42,569 bases of DNA from Legionella londiniensis (GCF_001467825.1 NZ_LNYK01000016.1:32315-74883), one strand, 5' to 3'; shown: positions 33,625-42,553, counted from the stretch's first letter. A program made the numbers and translations. The notes: a model not told the origin generated them from the letters alone.

Positions 33625-34944
33625 ATGGATATTCATCAAAAAAATCTTCCTGAACGGGAGTTAAAGCGGCTTCTAGTAGAGCAGGATGCATCTACCATTG
33701 CCGATGAACTTGATCATGCTTCTGAAGAAAGGCGCTCAGAGCTTTTTAATCTCTTGCCTTCTGAAAAAGCAGAACGGGTTTTCAGCTTTCTGGAGCCAGT
33801 CAACCAGGCACAGCTTCTTCAGGAAATGGAGAGTAAAAAAGCAATTAATTTACTTGAAAAAATGGAGCCTGATGACCGGGCACGTTTGTTTGAAGAACTG
33901 TCGGCGGAAACGGCGCAGCATTTTTTGCGAAGATTAAGCGCTAAAGAACGAAGAGCGACCTCCCTATTGTTAAAGTATCCGCCGGAAACAGCAGGGCGCA
34001 TCATGAGCCCTTTCTTTATTGCCCTAAGCCCCGAGCAAACCGTAGAAGAGGCTCTGGAAAAAATTAAGGAAACCGGTAAAGAAGCAGAAACCATTAATGT
34101 TTTACCCGTAGTCGATGAAAATATGCTGCTGCAAGGGGTGGTGGGGCTTGATAAATTGGTATTAGCCAACCGCAGGCAGTCTATTAAAGATTTAATGTAC
34201 AAAAAAATAAAAAGCTTTTCTGTGTATGACGATCAGGAAAAAGTTGCACGCTTTATCCAGTCCACTGACTGGCTTGCTGTGCCCATTGTTGAGGAGGATA
34301 AACACCTGGTCGGCATTGTTACCATTGATGATGCGATGGATATCATGCAGCAAGAAGAAACAGAAGATATTTTTCGCGGCAGCGCATCAGGCCCCTTAGG
34401 CAAGCCTTATTTATCCGTTCCTGTATTTCGGTTAATGCAAATACGCATCATCTGGCTTTCTTTATTAGCCGTTGCGGGTACCTTGACCGTTAATGTATTA
34501 AGTACGTTTGAGTCAACGTTAAATGAAGTGGTTGTATTGGCGCTTTTTATACCGTTGCTCATCGGCATAGGCGGAAACACAGGATCCCAGTCTGCGACGA
34601 CTATTGTCAGGGCTTTAGCAGTGGATGATATCCGGGTTGGGGATTTCATGCAGGTGGCAATGCGCGAAACTGCAGTCGGCATCCAGCTTGGGCTGCTTTT
34701 GGGCCTGGCAAGCTATATTATTGTGAGCTTAATTTTTCAACATAACATTGCTTTAATTGTCGGGTTAAGCTTGCTTTCTATTTGCACCATGGCCGCATTG
34801 GCCGGTTCTTTAATGCCGATTTTGGCGCGGGTCATGCATCTTGACCCTGCCGTTGTCAGCGCTCCATTTGTTTCGACGGTGATTGATGCATCAGGATTGT
34901 TGGTTTACTTCCTGATTGCGAAAGCCATATTAGGCAATATTTAA
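33625..34944 (+). CDS. mgtE: Magnesium transporter MgtE
   Basis: Gated Mg2+ channel of the inner membrane (439 residues, normal length). The N-terminal helical superhelix (about 1-130) is followed by two CBS domains (about 135-250), a plug helix and five membrane spans (about 280-436). The pore signature GIGGNTGSQSATTIVRAL is intact. The cytosolic domains sense intracellular magnesium and close the pore. It stands alone on the plus strand, near an MgtC-like gene and convergent with the epimerase fusion gene. Confidence 0.95.
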   Translation: MDIHQKNLPERELKRLLVEQDASTIADELDHASEERRSELFNLLPSEKAERVFSFLEPVNQAQLLQEMESKKAINLLEKMEPDDRARLFEELSAETAQHFLRRLSAKERRATSLLLKYPPETAGRIMSPFFIALSPEQTVEEALEKIKETGKEAETINVLPVVDENMLLQGVVGLDKLVLANRRQSIKDLMYKKIKSFSVYDDQEKVARFIQSTDWLAVPIVEEDKHLVGIVTIDDAMDIMQQEETEDIFRGSASGPLGKPYLSVPVFRLMQIRIIWLSLLAVAGTLTVNVLSTFESTLNEVVVLALFIPLLIGIGGNTGSQSATTIVRALAVDDIRVGDFMQVAMRETAVGIQLGLLLGLASYIIVSLIFQHNIALIVGLSLLSICTMAALAGSLMPILARVMHLDPAVVSAPFVSTVIDASGLLVYFLIAKAILGNI

Positions 34945-35033
34945 CGCTCCCCTTCAGAACATTGAATCAGTATTTTTAATGTATCAAGATTCAAGAGGCC
35001 AACAATGCCAGATTTGCAATCCGGCCTTCGATA

Positions 35034-35047
35034 GTTTTGTACAAAAC
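35034..35047. other. 14-bp palindrome between mgtE and the epimerase gene
   Basis: GTTTTGTACAAAAC is a perfect palindrome in the 113-bp convergent intergenic gap. It is too symmetrical and loop-less for a terminator. It may be a protein site or chance. Confidence 0.3.
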
Positions 35048-35057
35048 TTAAGCTGAA

Positions 35058-37514
35058 TTAAAAAATAAACTTATTCCAGCTGCCATAGGAAGAATAAATT
35101 TTTCCTCTGGGTATACTCAGTATAAACAGCAATATGCCGCAAATAATACTTGCCAACGCAGCCAGTGTGCCGGCGCCATATACAAAAGGGGTGATGAATA
35201 AGGCTTGTGCAAAAATGAGATTAATGAGCCGCACGGCACGCACGGGTTCTGCCAGAGCGGTGACTGTCACGGTCACCACCAAAGAACCAATCAAATGATC
35301 AGCATTTGCCATGCCTCCGCTAGCCTCAAGCGTTACACGAGTAAACATCAGCCATATGCCGATTACAAGACAAAACATGAGATTCCAGGGTAAGGTGATG
35401 CCGCCTTTGAGCATTTCACGGATGATGGCTTTTGGCGATTGTTCAAAATTATCTTCTTCTTTGGCACTCCTGCTTTGATCATCCGTGTCTCCCACAAACA
35501 AAATCCGCCAAAAAGGCCGGCCTGCCCGCCATCGCCGCCATAAAAAAACACTGGTAGCAATTAGCTCATCAAATGAATAAGGCACTTGAATCAACATGGC
35601 TGCAGCCGCAATGAGGCAGAGCGTGCACCAGGTGTTTAGAAGAATGGGTTGAATCACAATAAAAGTAATAGATACGACCCCCAGAGGAACAATCATAATG
35701 CCAAAGAGCAAAACCAGCCAAGGCATGGTTCGCCAGCGGTTGGAGCTGCCTATGATGCCTGTTAAAATTTCAAGGACATACACCGTAGCTCCCAAACCTG
35801 CATCAGGAACCGGCCAGGCTTCTGACACATAGGAGGTAATGATTTCTTCAGTGCCGTTTTTGGGATCTGTCGCAACTCCCATAAAAAAAGGCTCCCAGAC
35901 CCCGTCAATATGGCCGAGCTGATAAGCTGCCATGTAGCGAGAAATAAATAACCCTATAAAGGCAAGAATAATAATCGGCAGCCGTTGAAACCAGCTTGAA
36001 GGCGAATAATCCCACCCCGGTGGAATTGTTGGCCCTTCTATGGCGGCATTGACCGCCACCCCTACATCAGGCCGTACAAGTACCGAGAAACCGATGATTA
36101 ATGAACCAACCAGCGTATCGTTCAAATAAGCTGCAGCCGTTGGCGCCCAAAATACCAATGGCGCAAAGATCAACCATAAGCCAATAGCTGCACACATCCA
36201 CCGCATCCATACAAAGCGCCAGGATAAACAAAAAAAGGCTGCGATCACAACAAAAATGCCGCTCACAATATCGCTTGTAATCAGCGCCTGAGATTCATAA
36301 CCCAGGGTGGCAGGTGAGGTGATTAACCAAAAACCCATGCCAATGTTTAAAAAATGAGCCCAAAGATTTTGCTGGTGTTGTTTACGAAATTGTGTTTCAT
36401 ATTGAAGGCGCTTCTTGTCAATGGATTTGTCCTTTAGAGTTTGCATCCAGTCTGGCATTGTAACGCCATTTCGCTCATACCAAGCTTTTGGATCCGCTTT
36501 TAACGATTCAATGAGGTCAGGCAAACTCTCGAGAATATGGTGCTTTGGTTCCCAGTGAAGTTGTTTTCGTGCCTTGCTGATGTCCAATGCGTAATGATCA
36601 AATGCCCTCTCGATCATAAAGGGGCGAATAAACGGTTTTTCACCCTGATCAAAGTCATCCGGTATTAAAGGCTCAGCTTGCTCTTCAAGCCATGCCCCCG
36701 CTTTAGCTACAGTCGCAGGCAGCTGATATACGCTTGCCTCTTCTTGATGAATCAAATCTGTTATCGTTTCTTGCAATCGCTCATAGCTTACGGCTTCGGG
36801 CTCGCCTGCAAGAATAACCTCTTCTTCAGGCAATTCATTACGAAACTTTAAAGCATTTTTAAATAAATTGATTAAATCGTTTTGATGAATGAAGGATTGA
36901 CCGGCTTTAGGATTGCCGGCAAATAAATGGCTTTTGAAATCGCGCTCATACACTCTCGCAATTTGGTGTGCCAATGTCGGAACGCAGGAAGAATCATCAT
37001 AAAGCCCTGCAAGCCTTAAAATTAAATAGGGAATCTTTCCGTGATGTTTGCGTATGATTTCCTCTGTCTCGATCTTTGACTTGGGATATGCCCATGTCGG
37101 CGATAATGGGCACTCTTCATTGATTCTTTCACCAGGTTCGCATGGTTCGTGTACCAGCATCGTGCTTGAAAAAATAAACCGCTCAACATCAAAATCCTGC
37201 AAAGCCTCAAGAATGCGTCTTGTTCCCCTTACATTCACTTCACGGTAAAGTGGCGATTCTTCGCCGGTAAAATCAAAATACGCTGCCAAGTGAATAAACC
37301 CTGCTATTTTAGTCCCAAATTGTTCTTTGAAATTTTTAAAAGCAAGTTTTACCGAGGCATCCTGCGCGACATCTATCGCGATATCACACTCTGCAATATC
37401 CCTGTCAAAACCAACAACCTGATACTCATCTTGCAATTTGGCAGCTAATGCTGAACCAATGCGGCCTGCAGAGCCTGTGATCGCCACTATTGGTTTTTTC
37501 AGAGATTTGGCCAT
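35058..37514 (-). CDS. NAD-dependent epimerase / SPW-repeat / VKOR-like membrane fusion protein
   Basis: An 818-residue fusion. Residues 1-340 form an extended short-chain epimerase domain: GSAGRIGSALA nucleotide loop, FSSTMLVHE strand and the catalytic YPKSK. Residues about 385-475 contain two membrane-helix pairs of SPW type (GFWLITSPATLG, GLWLIFAPLVFW). From about 510 to 660 is a membrane part with a WCTLC motif resembling the redox CxxC of vitamin K epoxide reductases. Four to six further spans follow. The substrate is unknown. It is last gene of the LigD run, 30 bp after csbD. The domain calls for the membrane half are moderately sure. Confidence 0.75.
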   Translation of the reverse strand: MAKSLKKPIVAITGSAGRIGSALAAKLQDEYQVVGFDRDIAECDIAIDVAQDASVKLAFKNFKEQFGTKIAGFIHLAAYFDFTGEESPLYREVNVRGTRRILEALQDFDVERFIFSSTMLVHEPCEPGERINEECPLSPTWAYPKSKIETEEIIRKHHGKIPYLILRLAGLYDDSSCVPTLAHQIARVYERDFKSHLFAGNPKAGQSFIHQNDLINLFKNALKFRNELPEEEVILAGEPEAVSYERLQETITDLIHQEEASVYQLPATVAKAGAWLEEQAEPLIPDDFDQGEKPFIRPFMIERAFDHYALDISKARKQLHWEPKHHILESLPDLIESLKADPKAWYERNGVTMPDWMQTLKDKSIDKKRLQYETQFRKQHQQNLWAHFLNIGMGFWLITSPATLGYESQALITSDIVSGIFVVIAAFFCLSWRFVWMRWMCAAIGLWLIFAPLVFWAPTAAAYLNDTLVGSLIIGFSVLVRPDVGVAVNAAIEGPTIPPGWDYSPSSWFQRLPIIILAFIGLFISRYMAAYQLGHIDGVWEPFFMGVATDPKNGTEEIITSYVSEAWPVPDAGLGATVYVLEILTGIIGSSNRWRTMPWLVLLFGIMIVPLGVVSITFIVIQPILLNTWCTLCLIAAAAMLIQVPYSFDELIATSVFLWRRWRAGRPFWRILFVGDTDDQSRSAKEEDNFEQSPKAIIREMLKGGITLPWNLMFCLVIGIWLMFTRVTLEASGGMANADHLIGSLVVTVTVTALAEPVRAVRLINLIFAQALFITPFVYGAGTLAALASIICGILLFILSIPRGKIYSSYGSWNKFIF

Positions 37515-37544
37515 ACAATGTCCCTATTTCAGGCAGTTTTTTTC

Positions 37545-37748
37545 TCAGTCTCTTTTTACGCTTAAAAAATCACGCAATGCTTTTTTGGCTTCTTCTTTGG
37601 TATAGCCGTAGTGCTTTTGCAATTTACCAATGAGTTGTTCATGGTTTCCTTTAATTTCCTGTAAATCATCATTGGTAAGCTTACCCCAGAACTCCCGGAG
37701 TTGTCCTTTAATTTCTTCCCATTCACCCTCGAAAATGTCCTTATTCAT
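37545..37748 (-). CDS. CsbD family stress protein
   Basis: A 67-residue hydrophilic protein of the CsbD type, with the typical MNKDIFEGEWEEIKGQLREFWGKLTNDD start and a Lys/Glu-rich helical C-terminus. CsbD proteins are induced in general stress responses (sigma-B in Bacillus, sigma-S-type conditions in proteobacteria); the molecular role is unknown. A GAGGAATTC ribosome site precedes the ATG. It lies between the LigD polymerase and the epimerase fusion genes. Confidence 0.9.
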   Translation of the reverse strand: MNKDIFEGEWEEIKGQLREFWGKLTNDDLQEIKGNHEQLIGKLQKHYGYTKEEAKKALRDFLSVKRD

Positions 37749-37812
37749 TTGAATTCCTCATGGTTAGCACATATTTAAATTTTAGCAATAAATGATCAGA
37801 CTTCACCCTCCG

Positions 37813-38691
37813 TTATTCAATTTCGATTGATTCAAGGGCGATGCTTTTACGCACAAATTGAGACCATGGATTTTCTTTTTGCCCCAGCCTGCGAAAAATG
37901 TTTTTCAAATGGTAGGTGTGCGGCATAAGCGATGTGTCTTTTAACTCATCCCATTCTATGGGTGTTGCCAGAGGCGCGCCATTTCTTGCACGTAAAGAAT
38001 AAGGCGCGATAGCGGTCATTGCATATTCATTGCGTAAATAATCGATAAACACCTTGTTGCCACGCTTTTTTTTGCGTTGTTCAAGAGTTGTAAGCCCAGG
38101 GCATGCATGATGCAAAACCTCAGCAATTTTTTTTGCTTTTTCCTTAACCGCAGTGAATTCCTTATCAACCCGAATAGGAATATGAACATGTACGCCCCGA
38201 GAGCCCGATGTTTTTACAAATGAAGGAATATCTTTTTGATCGAGGATTTGTTTTAACTGAAGCGCTGCGGTTCTTACTTTTTCAAAATCATCATCGGATG
38301 GGTCAAAATCAAAAATGATTTGATCAGGTTTTTTAATATTCTCCATTTTAGATAAAGCCATGTGAAATTCAATGGTGTTTTGCCCCGCAAGATAAATAAG
38401 ATCAGAGGCATTTTCAGCGCCAACCATTTGCATTTCTGATTGGTTTTGTTCCATAGGTACGGTGAATCGTTCAATGAAATCAGGGAAATAGTCCGGCGCA
38501 TGCTTGTTAAAAAAACCTGATTCCTGAATGCCCTCAGGATACCGCTTTAGGGTGAGGGGTCTGTTTTTTATCCAGGGCAGCATGTAATCGGCGATTCGAC
38601 GATAGTAATCTGCCACCTCTATTTTAGTGATATCGTCCTTGGGAAATAACATTTTATCTGGATGAGTGATTGTAATATGGTCTATTTTCAT
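37813..38691 (-). CDS. Stand-alone LigD polymerase (primase-polymerase) domain
   Basis: An archaeo-eukaryotic primase-type polymerase that in LigD fills or extends broken DNA ends, often with ribonucleotides. It has 292 residues, the size of the isolated domain. The metal-binding FDFDPSD is at 127-133 and the nucleotide-binding SGSRGVHVHIPI at 162-173, with the third acidic motif in KKRGNKVFIDYLRN. All look intact. Its ATG overlaps the DUF72 stop as ATGA. In most bacteria this domain is fused to the ligase; here it is separate. Confidence 0.92.
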   Translation of the reverse strand: MKIDHITITHPDKMLFPKDDITKIEVADYYRRIADYMLPWIKNRPLTLKRYPEGIQESGFFNKHAPDYFPDFIERFTVPMEQNQSEMQMVGAENASDLIYLAGQNTIEFHMALSKMENIKKPDQIIFDFDPSDDDFEKVRTAALQLKQILDQKDIPSFVKTSGSRGVHVHIPIRVDKEFTAVKEKAKKIAEVLHHACPGLTTLEQRKKKRGNKVFIDYLRNEYAMTAIAPYSLRARNGAPLATPIEWDELKDTSLMPHTYHLKNIFRRLGQKENPWSQFVRKSIALESIEIE

Positions 38692-39449
38692 GATTGACCC
38701 ACCACCTTGTCTATCAGACGAATCGCATCTTTTGGAGCCGCGCCTTTTTTATCGTTATCAAAATAGCAGTAAACTGTTTTACCTTCATCAAGCCAATGCA
38801 GGAATTTTTGCGCGAGTCCTGCCAGGATCCGACCATCATATGAACCTTCATAAGGTTTTTCTTTGGGACCATGCAAACGGACATAGATCAAATCGCTGGT
38901 TATGACCTCTGGCGATTGAAATCCCTTAAAATCATAAAAGCATAATGTAAGATTCGCGCCGCGCAACAGCTCGTAAACATCCTCACGGTGCCAACTCTTA
39001 TCCCTAAATTCAAACACATAGCGATAATCATTGGAAAGCGTATGGATAAAAGACCTGAGCCTGCCTATATTCACCCGCCAGTTTGGCGGAAGCTGAAATA
39101 CAATGGGACCAAGCTTTTCCTCAAAATGACTGAGCGATGCAAACAGCTTGCTGATTCCTTCCTCCGGATCTAAAAGTTTTTTCATATGGGTAATATAGCG
39201 GCTTGCCTTACAGGAAAAAATAAATCCCTGAGGCGTCATCTTTCGCCAGATTTTAATGTGCCCTTTATCCGGCAGCTGATAAAAGCTGTTGTTTAATTCA
39301 ACCGTGTTAAATCTTTCAGCGTAATAAGGCAGCAATTCGCTGTCATTGATGCCTTCCGGATAAAATTCACCCTGCCAGCTTTTATAGTTCCAGCCGGATG
39401 TGCCGATGCGTAAATTATCAGGAAATTTCTTTATCTTCCCGGTGCACAT
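38688..39449 (-). CDS. DUF72 (YecE-like) protein
   Basis: A 253-residue TIM-barrel-like protein of the DUF72/YecE family. Seen are IGTSGWNYKSWQGEFYPEG, YAERFNTVELNNSFYQLP, FIFSCKASRYITH, FQLPPNWRVN, FEFRDKSWH and a final YCYFDNDKKGAAPKDA. The function is unknown. DUF72 genes are often found beside DNA-repair genes. It overlaps the ligase gene by 32 bp and has AAGGAA seven bases before its ATG, inside that gene. Confidence 0.92.
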   Translation of the reverse strand: MCTGKIKKFPDNLRIGTSGWNYKSWQGEFYPEGINDSELLPYYAERFNTVELNNSFYQLPDKGHIKIWRKMTPQGFIFSCKASRYITHMKKLLDPEEGISKLFASLSHFEEKLGPIVFQLPPNWRVNIGRLRSFIHTLSNDYRYVFEFRDKSWHREDVYELLRGANLTLCFYDFKGFQSPEVITSDLIYVRLHGPKEKPYEGSYDGRILAGLAQKFLHWLDEGKTVYCYFDNDKKGAAPKDAIRLIDKVVGQS

Positions 39450-40425
39450 CTTTGGGTTCCTTGTCTTTGCGCAATCCCAAAAACCTGGGATGGCGAAGCT
39501 TTCCTTTGTCCGTCCATTCCGTAAAGCGCACTTCTACCACAAGCTCAGGTTTAACCCAGTTGATATCATCGCCTGATTCCTCACAATCAGTAAAATGTGA
39601 AGATTCTGTTTTTATCTTTCTCATGCGGTTATGCAAGAATTCTAAAAAATCATCATCAAAGCCTGTGCCCACCCGTCCGCAATAAATCAGCTCTTCATCC
39701 TCATAATACCCAAGCAGCAGGGCTCCAAAACCAATTCTTTCCCCTTTTGGATCTGTATAACCGCCAACCACAAATTCCTGGCCGTGCTCGCATTTGAATT
39801 TCAGCCATTTTTTTGAACGATCATGCAGGTATTTGCTTTCTGCGTCTTTAGCAATAACACCTTCCCATCCATTTTCGCAAGCTTGCTGAAAATAAGCTTC
39901 ACCTTTCTCATTACGATGAGGCAGATAGCGAATTGGGTCTTTATACTCAAACGCCGCCCTCAATATGGATTTGCGCTTTCTAAGCGGTAATTCCTCTAGT
40001 CCATAACCATCCAGATAAATAATATCGAAGACATAAGCATAAACGGGGTATTTTTTTATTAGCTTGCCGCCTGGGTTTTTCACGTGCATGCGGTTTTGCA
40101 GCATGGCGAAGCTCGTTCTTTTACCATCAAAAGCCACCAGTTCACTGTCGAGGATAAAATTGCCCGAAAACTTTTCAAGGGCCTTGCAAATTTCCGGATA
40201 AAATTCATTTTGTTTTTTATGGTTGCGAGACATCAGCGTTATCGCATTGCCTTTTTTGTGCAAAATGCAGCGCTCCCCATCCAGTTTACGTTCATAAATC
40301 CATTGGGCATCAGAAAAATACTCATGCGTCAGTGTAGCAAGCATGGGAGATATTGTCTTATCCTGTTCTTTTTTAATTAATTTTTCCTGTAAATCCTTAT
40401 CGAGTTTTTTAAATAAGTTATTCAT
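39418..40425 (-). CDS. ATP-dependent DNA ligase (LigD-type ligase)
   Basis: Seals DNA nicks using ATP. The nucleotidyl-transferase domain carries the adenylated lysine in ERKLDGERC (Lys47 from the chosen start). SRNHKKQNEFYPE, DSELVAFDG, EGVIAKDAESKY and KWLKFKCEHGQEF correspond to the conserved ligase motifs. The OB domain ends with LRHPRFLGLRKDK. The ATG at 40425 overlaps the stop of the phosphoesterase gene; an ATG eight codons upstream is a real alternative (343 residues). It is the ligase part of a split LigD set. Confidence 0.92.
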   Translation of the reverse strand: MNNLFKKLDKDLQEKLIKKEQDKTISPMLATLTHEYFSDAQWIYERKLDGERCILHKKGNAITLMSRNHKKQNEFYPEICKALEKFSGNFILDSELVAFDGKRTSFAMLQNRMHVKNPGGKLIKKYPVYAYVFDIIYLDGYGLEELPLRKRKSILRAAFEYKDPIRYLPHRNEKGEAYFQQACENGWEGVIAKDAESKYLHDRSKKWLKFKCEHGQEFVVGGYTDPKGERIGFGALLLGYYEDEELIYCGRVGTGFDDDFLEFLHNRMRKIKTESSHFTDCEESGDDINWVKPELVVEVRFTEWTDKGKLRHPRFLGLRKDKEPKDVHREDKEIS

Positions 40426-41014
40426 CACCTTCATCTTTTGCGATCTCATCTAGTGATCTGCCTGTGAGCACTGAATCAGGCTCAGTACTTACAGGATTTC
40501 GTCTTGCATCAGCATATTCATCATCAAGTTTAAAAATGACCCAATGCTCCTGCCCATTTGTTGTGCGCATACGCGCCATGGCATATCCTCCTTTCAATTT
40601 CTTGCCGTTTAATTTAAATTTCAGCGCGCCTTTTTCTACACCTTTCTCAACTGTTGCTTCTTTATCACCATCATGAATTAATTCATATTCGCCTTTATCC
40701 CAAACCAATACAGTGCCTGCACCGTACTCCCCTTCAGGAATAACCCCTTCAAAATCTGCATAATCCAGAGGATGATTTTCCGTACGTACTGCAAGCCGCT
40801 TTTCATTTGCGGCAGTGGACAATCCCTTGGGTACTGCCCAGGACACCAATATATTGTTTGATTGAAGACGAAAATCATAATGCAGAGAGCTGGCATCATG
40901 TTTTTGAATCACGAAAATATTTTTACGCCTATCACCTGAACTGCCGCCTTTAGGTTCACCTGATTTGTCAAGATTACGCTTCTTCTTATAGCTTTCTAAA
41001 TGATTCGCCGACAT
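40418..41014 (-). CDS. LigD 3'-phosphoesterase domain protein
   Basis: The nuclease/phosphatase part of LigD, which trims 3'-phosphate or ribonucleotide ends. The ATG at 41014 has a GGAAGG site and gives 198 residues; a frame 15 codons longer overlaps the esterase gene further and is less likely. The domain shows FVIQKHDASSLHYDFRL with the catalytic-type histidines, WAVPKGLS, HPLDYADFEG and IPEGEYGAGTV. A basic tail of about 30 residues precedes the domain. It overlaps the upstream gene by 29 bp and the downstream ligase by 8 bp. Confidence 0.92.
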   Translation of the reverse strand: MSANHLESYKKKRNLDKSGEPKGGSSGDRRKNIFVIQKHDASSLHYDFRLQSNNILVSWAVPKGLSTAANEKRLAVRTENHPLDYADFEGVIPEGEYGAGTVLVWDKGEYELIHDGDKEATVEKGVEKGALKFKLNGKKLKGGYAMARMRTTNGQEHWVIFKLDDEYADARRNPVSTEPDSVLTGRSLDEIAKDEGDE

Positions 41015-42338
41015 GGTTTCCTTCCCATTGATTGCGTTCTGTATCGCCAAGAGGCTCAACAGCGGTTGTCTTATCCAAATGAATCACCGCGTCAAACTGA
41101 TAAGGCAGGCGGGTAAAAAAATAGTGGCTTGCGCGCTCGGTTTCCGGGCGGTAAATAACCCCAATGGCTCTTTGCAGGCGAGGAATCTTCAATAAATGAT
41201 CCAATTCTTCATGTGCGGCCAGATCAAGGATAAAATCAGGATGCTTAACATCATGAAATAAAGCTTCAAAACTGCCTTTCAAGCCTGGAACCACGGATTT
41301 TCGTTCAATGGGGGCATCCCAATCGGATGCAGCCATTACTTCTCCTTCATAGGTTGAAAAACCGATGGTATAAGTATGCGGGGAATGTGTTTCCCTAATC
41401 AGCTGGCCAATATTGATTTCACCTCGCTCGCCCATTTCTGTGGCGCGAGCATCGCCGACATGAGAATTATGTGCCCAAATAATGATTTTTGCGGGCTTTT
41501 GAAAGCGGTTTGTCAGATGATCCGCCAAGGCATTCACTGTTTCAGTCATGTGCATGTCGCGCACATTCCAGGAAGAAACCTGTCCATTAAACATCGAACG
41601 ATAATAGGTTTCAGCATCTTTAACCAAACGGGCATTTTGCGTCGCAAAAAAGTATTCATCTTCAGCAGCCATGCCATTTTGCCTGAGGTAATGATATGCC
41701 TTGTGCTGCATTTCAATTAATTGTTCTACTGCTTCCTGAATGCAGTTTTTTTTGATTCCAACATTGGCAAGATAGCCATAAGTCTGTGGATCGATATTCA
41801 TATGATCAAAACAGGCATAGCGCTTTCTGGCACGCTCTGCAGCGTCTGGATCAACTTGTTTCAGATAATCAATTACAGCTTGCATGGAGGCGTTTAAACT
41901 ATACAAGTCAAGTCCATAAAAACCTACTTTTTGGGCAGAAGGCAAGTTGTCATTATATTGACGAAGCCAGGAGAGGAAAGGAGGCATGGTCTTATTGCGC
42001 CACATCCAGGTCGGAAATCTCGTGAACCCGCTTAACGCTTCTACAGGGTTTTTTCCTGCTTGTTCCTCACCGCGAATGTATCGATGAATGCGCTCAGCAT
42101 CCGGCCAGTCGCCTTCGATAGCAATTGCCATAAACCCTTTTTTTTGGATAAGCTGCCGGCTTATTTCGATGCGGGTTTGATAAAATTCATGTGTTCCATG
42201 AGAGGCTTCCCCCATTAATACAAAACGGGCTTCACCAATCTTATCCAAGATAAAATCATAGCTGGTTTCATTTTTTGCCAGGGGCTCTACAGTATCATCT
42301 AACAAATGAATTAATTTTTGATAGGCATCCTGATTCAT
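40986..42338 (-). CDS. Erythromycin esterase-like protein
   Basis: A 450-residue member of the erythromycin esterase/succinoglycan-biosynthesis (EreA-like) family. Seen are LMGEASHGTHEFYQTR with the histidine-glutamate type active site, IEGDWPDAERIHRYI, GFYGLDLYSL, IIWAHNSHVGDAR with the second histidine, and a C-terminal RAIGVIYRPETERASHYF. True macrolide hydrolysis is not implied: family members beside DNA-repair genes are uncharacterised. It is first gene of the split LigD run; a sigma-S-like -10 precedes it. Confidence 0.88.
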   Translation of the reverse strand: MNQDAYQKLIHLLDDTVEPLAKNETSYDFILDKIGEARFVLMGEASHGTHEFYQTRIEISRQLIQKKGFMAIAIEGDWPDAERIHRYIRGEEQAGKNPVEALSGFTRFPTWMWRNKTMPPFLSWLRQYNDNLPSAQKVGFYGLDLYSLNASMQAVIDYLKQVDPDAAERARKRYACFDHMNIDPQTYGYLANVGIKKNCIQEAVEQLIEMQHKAYHYLRQNGMAAEDEYFFATQNARLVKDAETYYRSMFNGQVSSWNVRDMHMTETVNALADHLTNRFQKPAKIIIWAHNSHVGDARATEMGERGEINIGQLIRETHSPHTYTIGFSTYEGEVMAASDWDAPIERKSVVPGLKGSFEALFHDVKHPDFILDLAAHEELDHLLKIPRLQRAIGVIYRPETERASHYFFTRLPYQFDAVIHLDKTTAVEPLGDTERNQWEGNHVGESFRKL

Positions 42339-42389
42339 AATCTTTCCCTGATAACATTTGCACTCATGGTTTTTTGTTCACTCTAAGGA

Positions 42390-42399
42390 TTAAGAATAG
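42390..42399 (-). promoter_or_regulatory. Sigma-S-like -10 of the LigD operon
   Basis: On the minus strand CTATTCTTAA differs from the RpoS-type CTATACTTAA at one base and lies about 50 bases before the esterase start codon. There is no obvious -35. Confidence 0.4.
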
Positions 42400-42468
42400 T
42401 ATTGCCGATCTCTTATTTCCATTTTTCTCCACGCTTCGAAAAAATCAGTTTATTTTCATCATTTTTTA

Positions 42469-42553
42469 TCTCTGTACATGACAAAAAAAAACCAGTCATG
42501 CCCGCGCAGGCGGGCAACCATCCATCAAAATAATCCAATGCTCAAATCAAGCC
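42469..42553. repeat. Dispersed repeat with GC-rich palindrome (right copy)
   Basis: Inverted copy of the element at 1-82. The GCCCGC-GCAG-GCGGGC core is at 42500-42515. The A-run is nine here against six T at the left end. Sixteen further bases follow to the window end and have no counterpart on the left. Confidence 0.8.

Noticed and set aside
33373..33639. 88-codon minus-strand frame ahead of mgtE
   Set aside because: It overlaps the mgtE start and contains the orphan terminator within it. Its composition is Phe/Leu/Lys-rich as in AT-rich non-coding DNA, and no ribosome site is seen.
39418..41014. Frameshift splitting a single LigD gene
   Set aside because: Each module has its own start with a ribosome site or coupling overlap. 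An unrelated gene (DUF72) lies between ligase and polymerase, so separate genes are the simpler reading.
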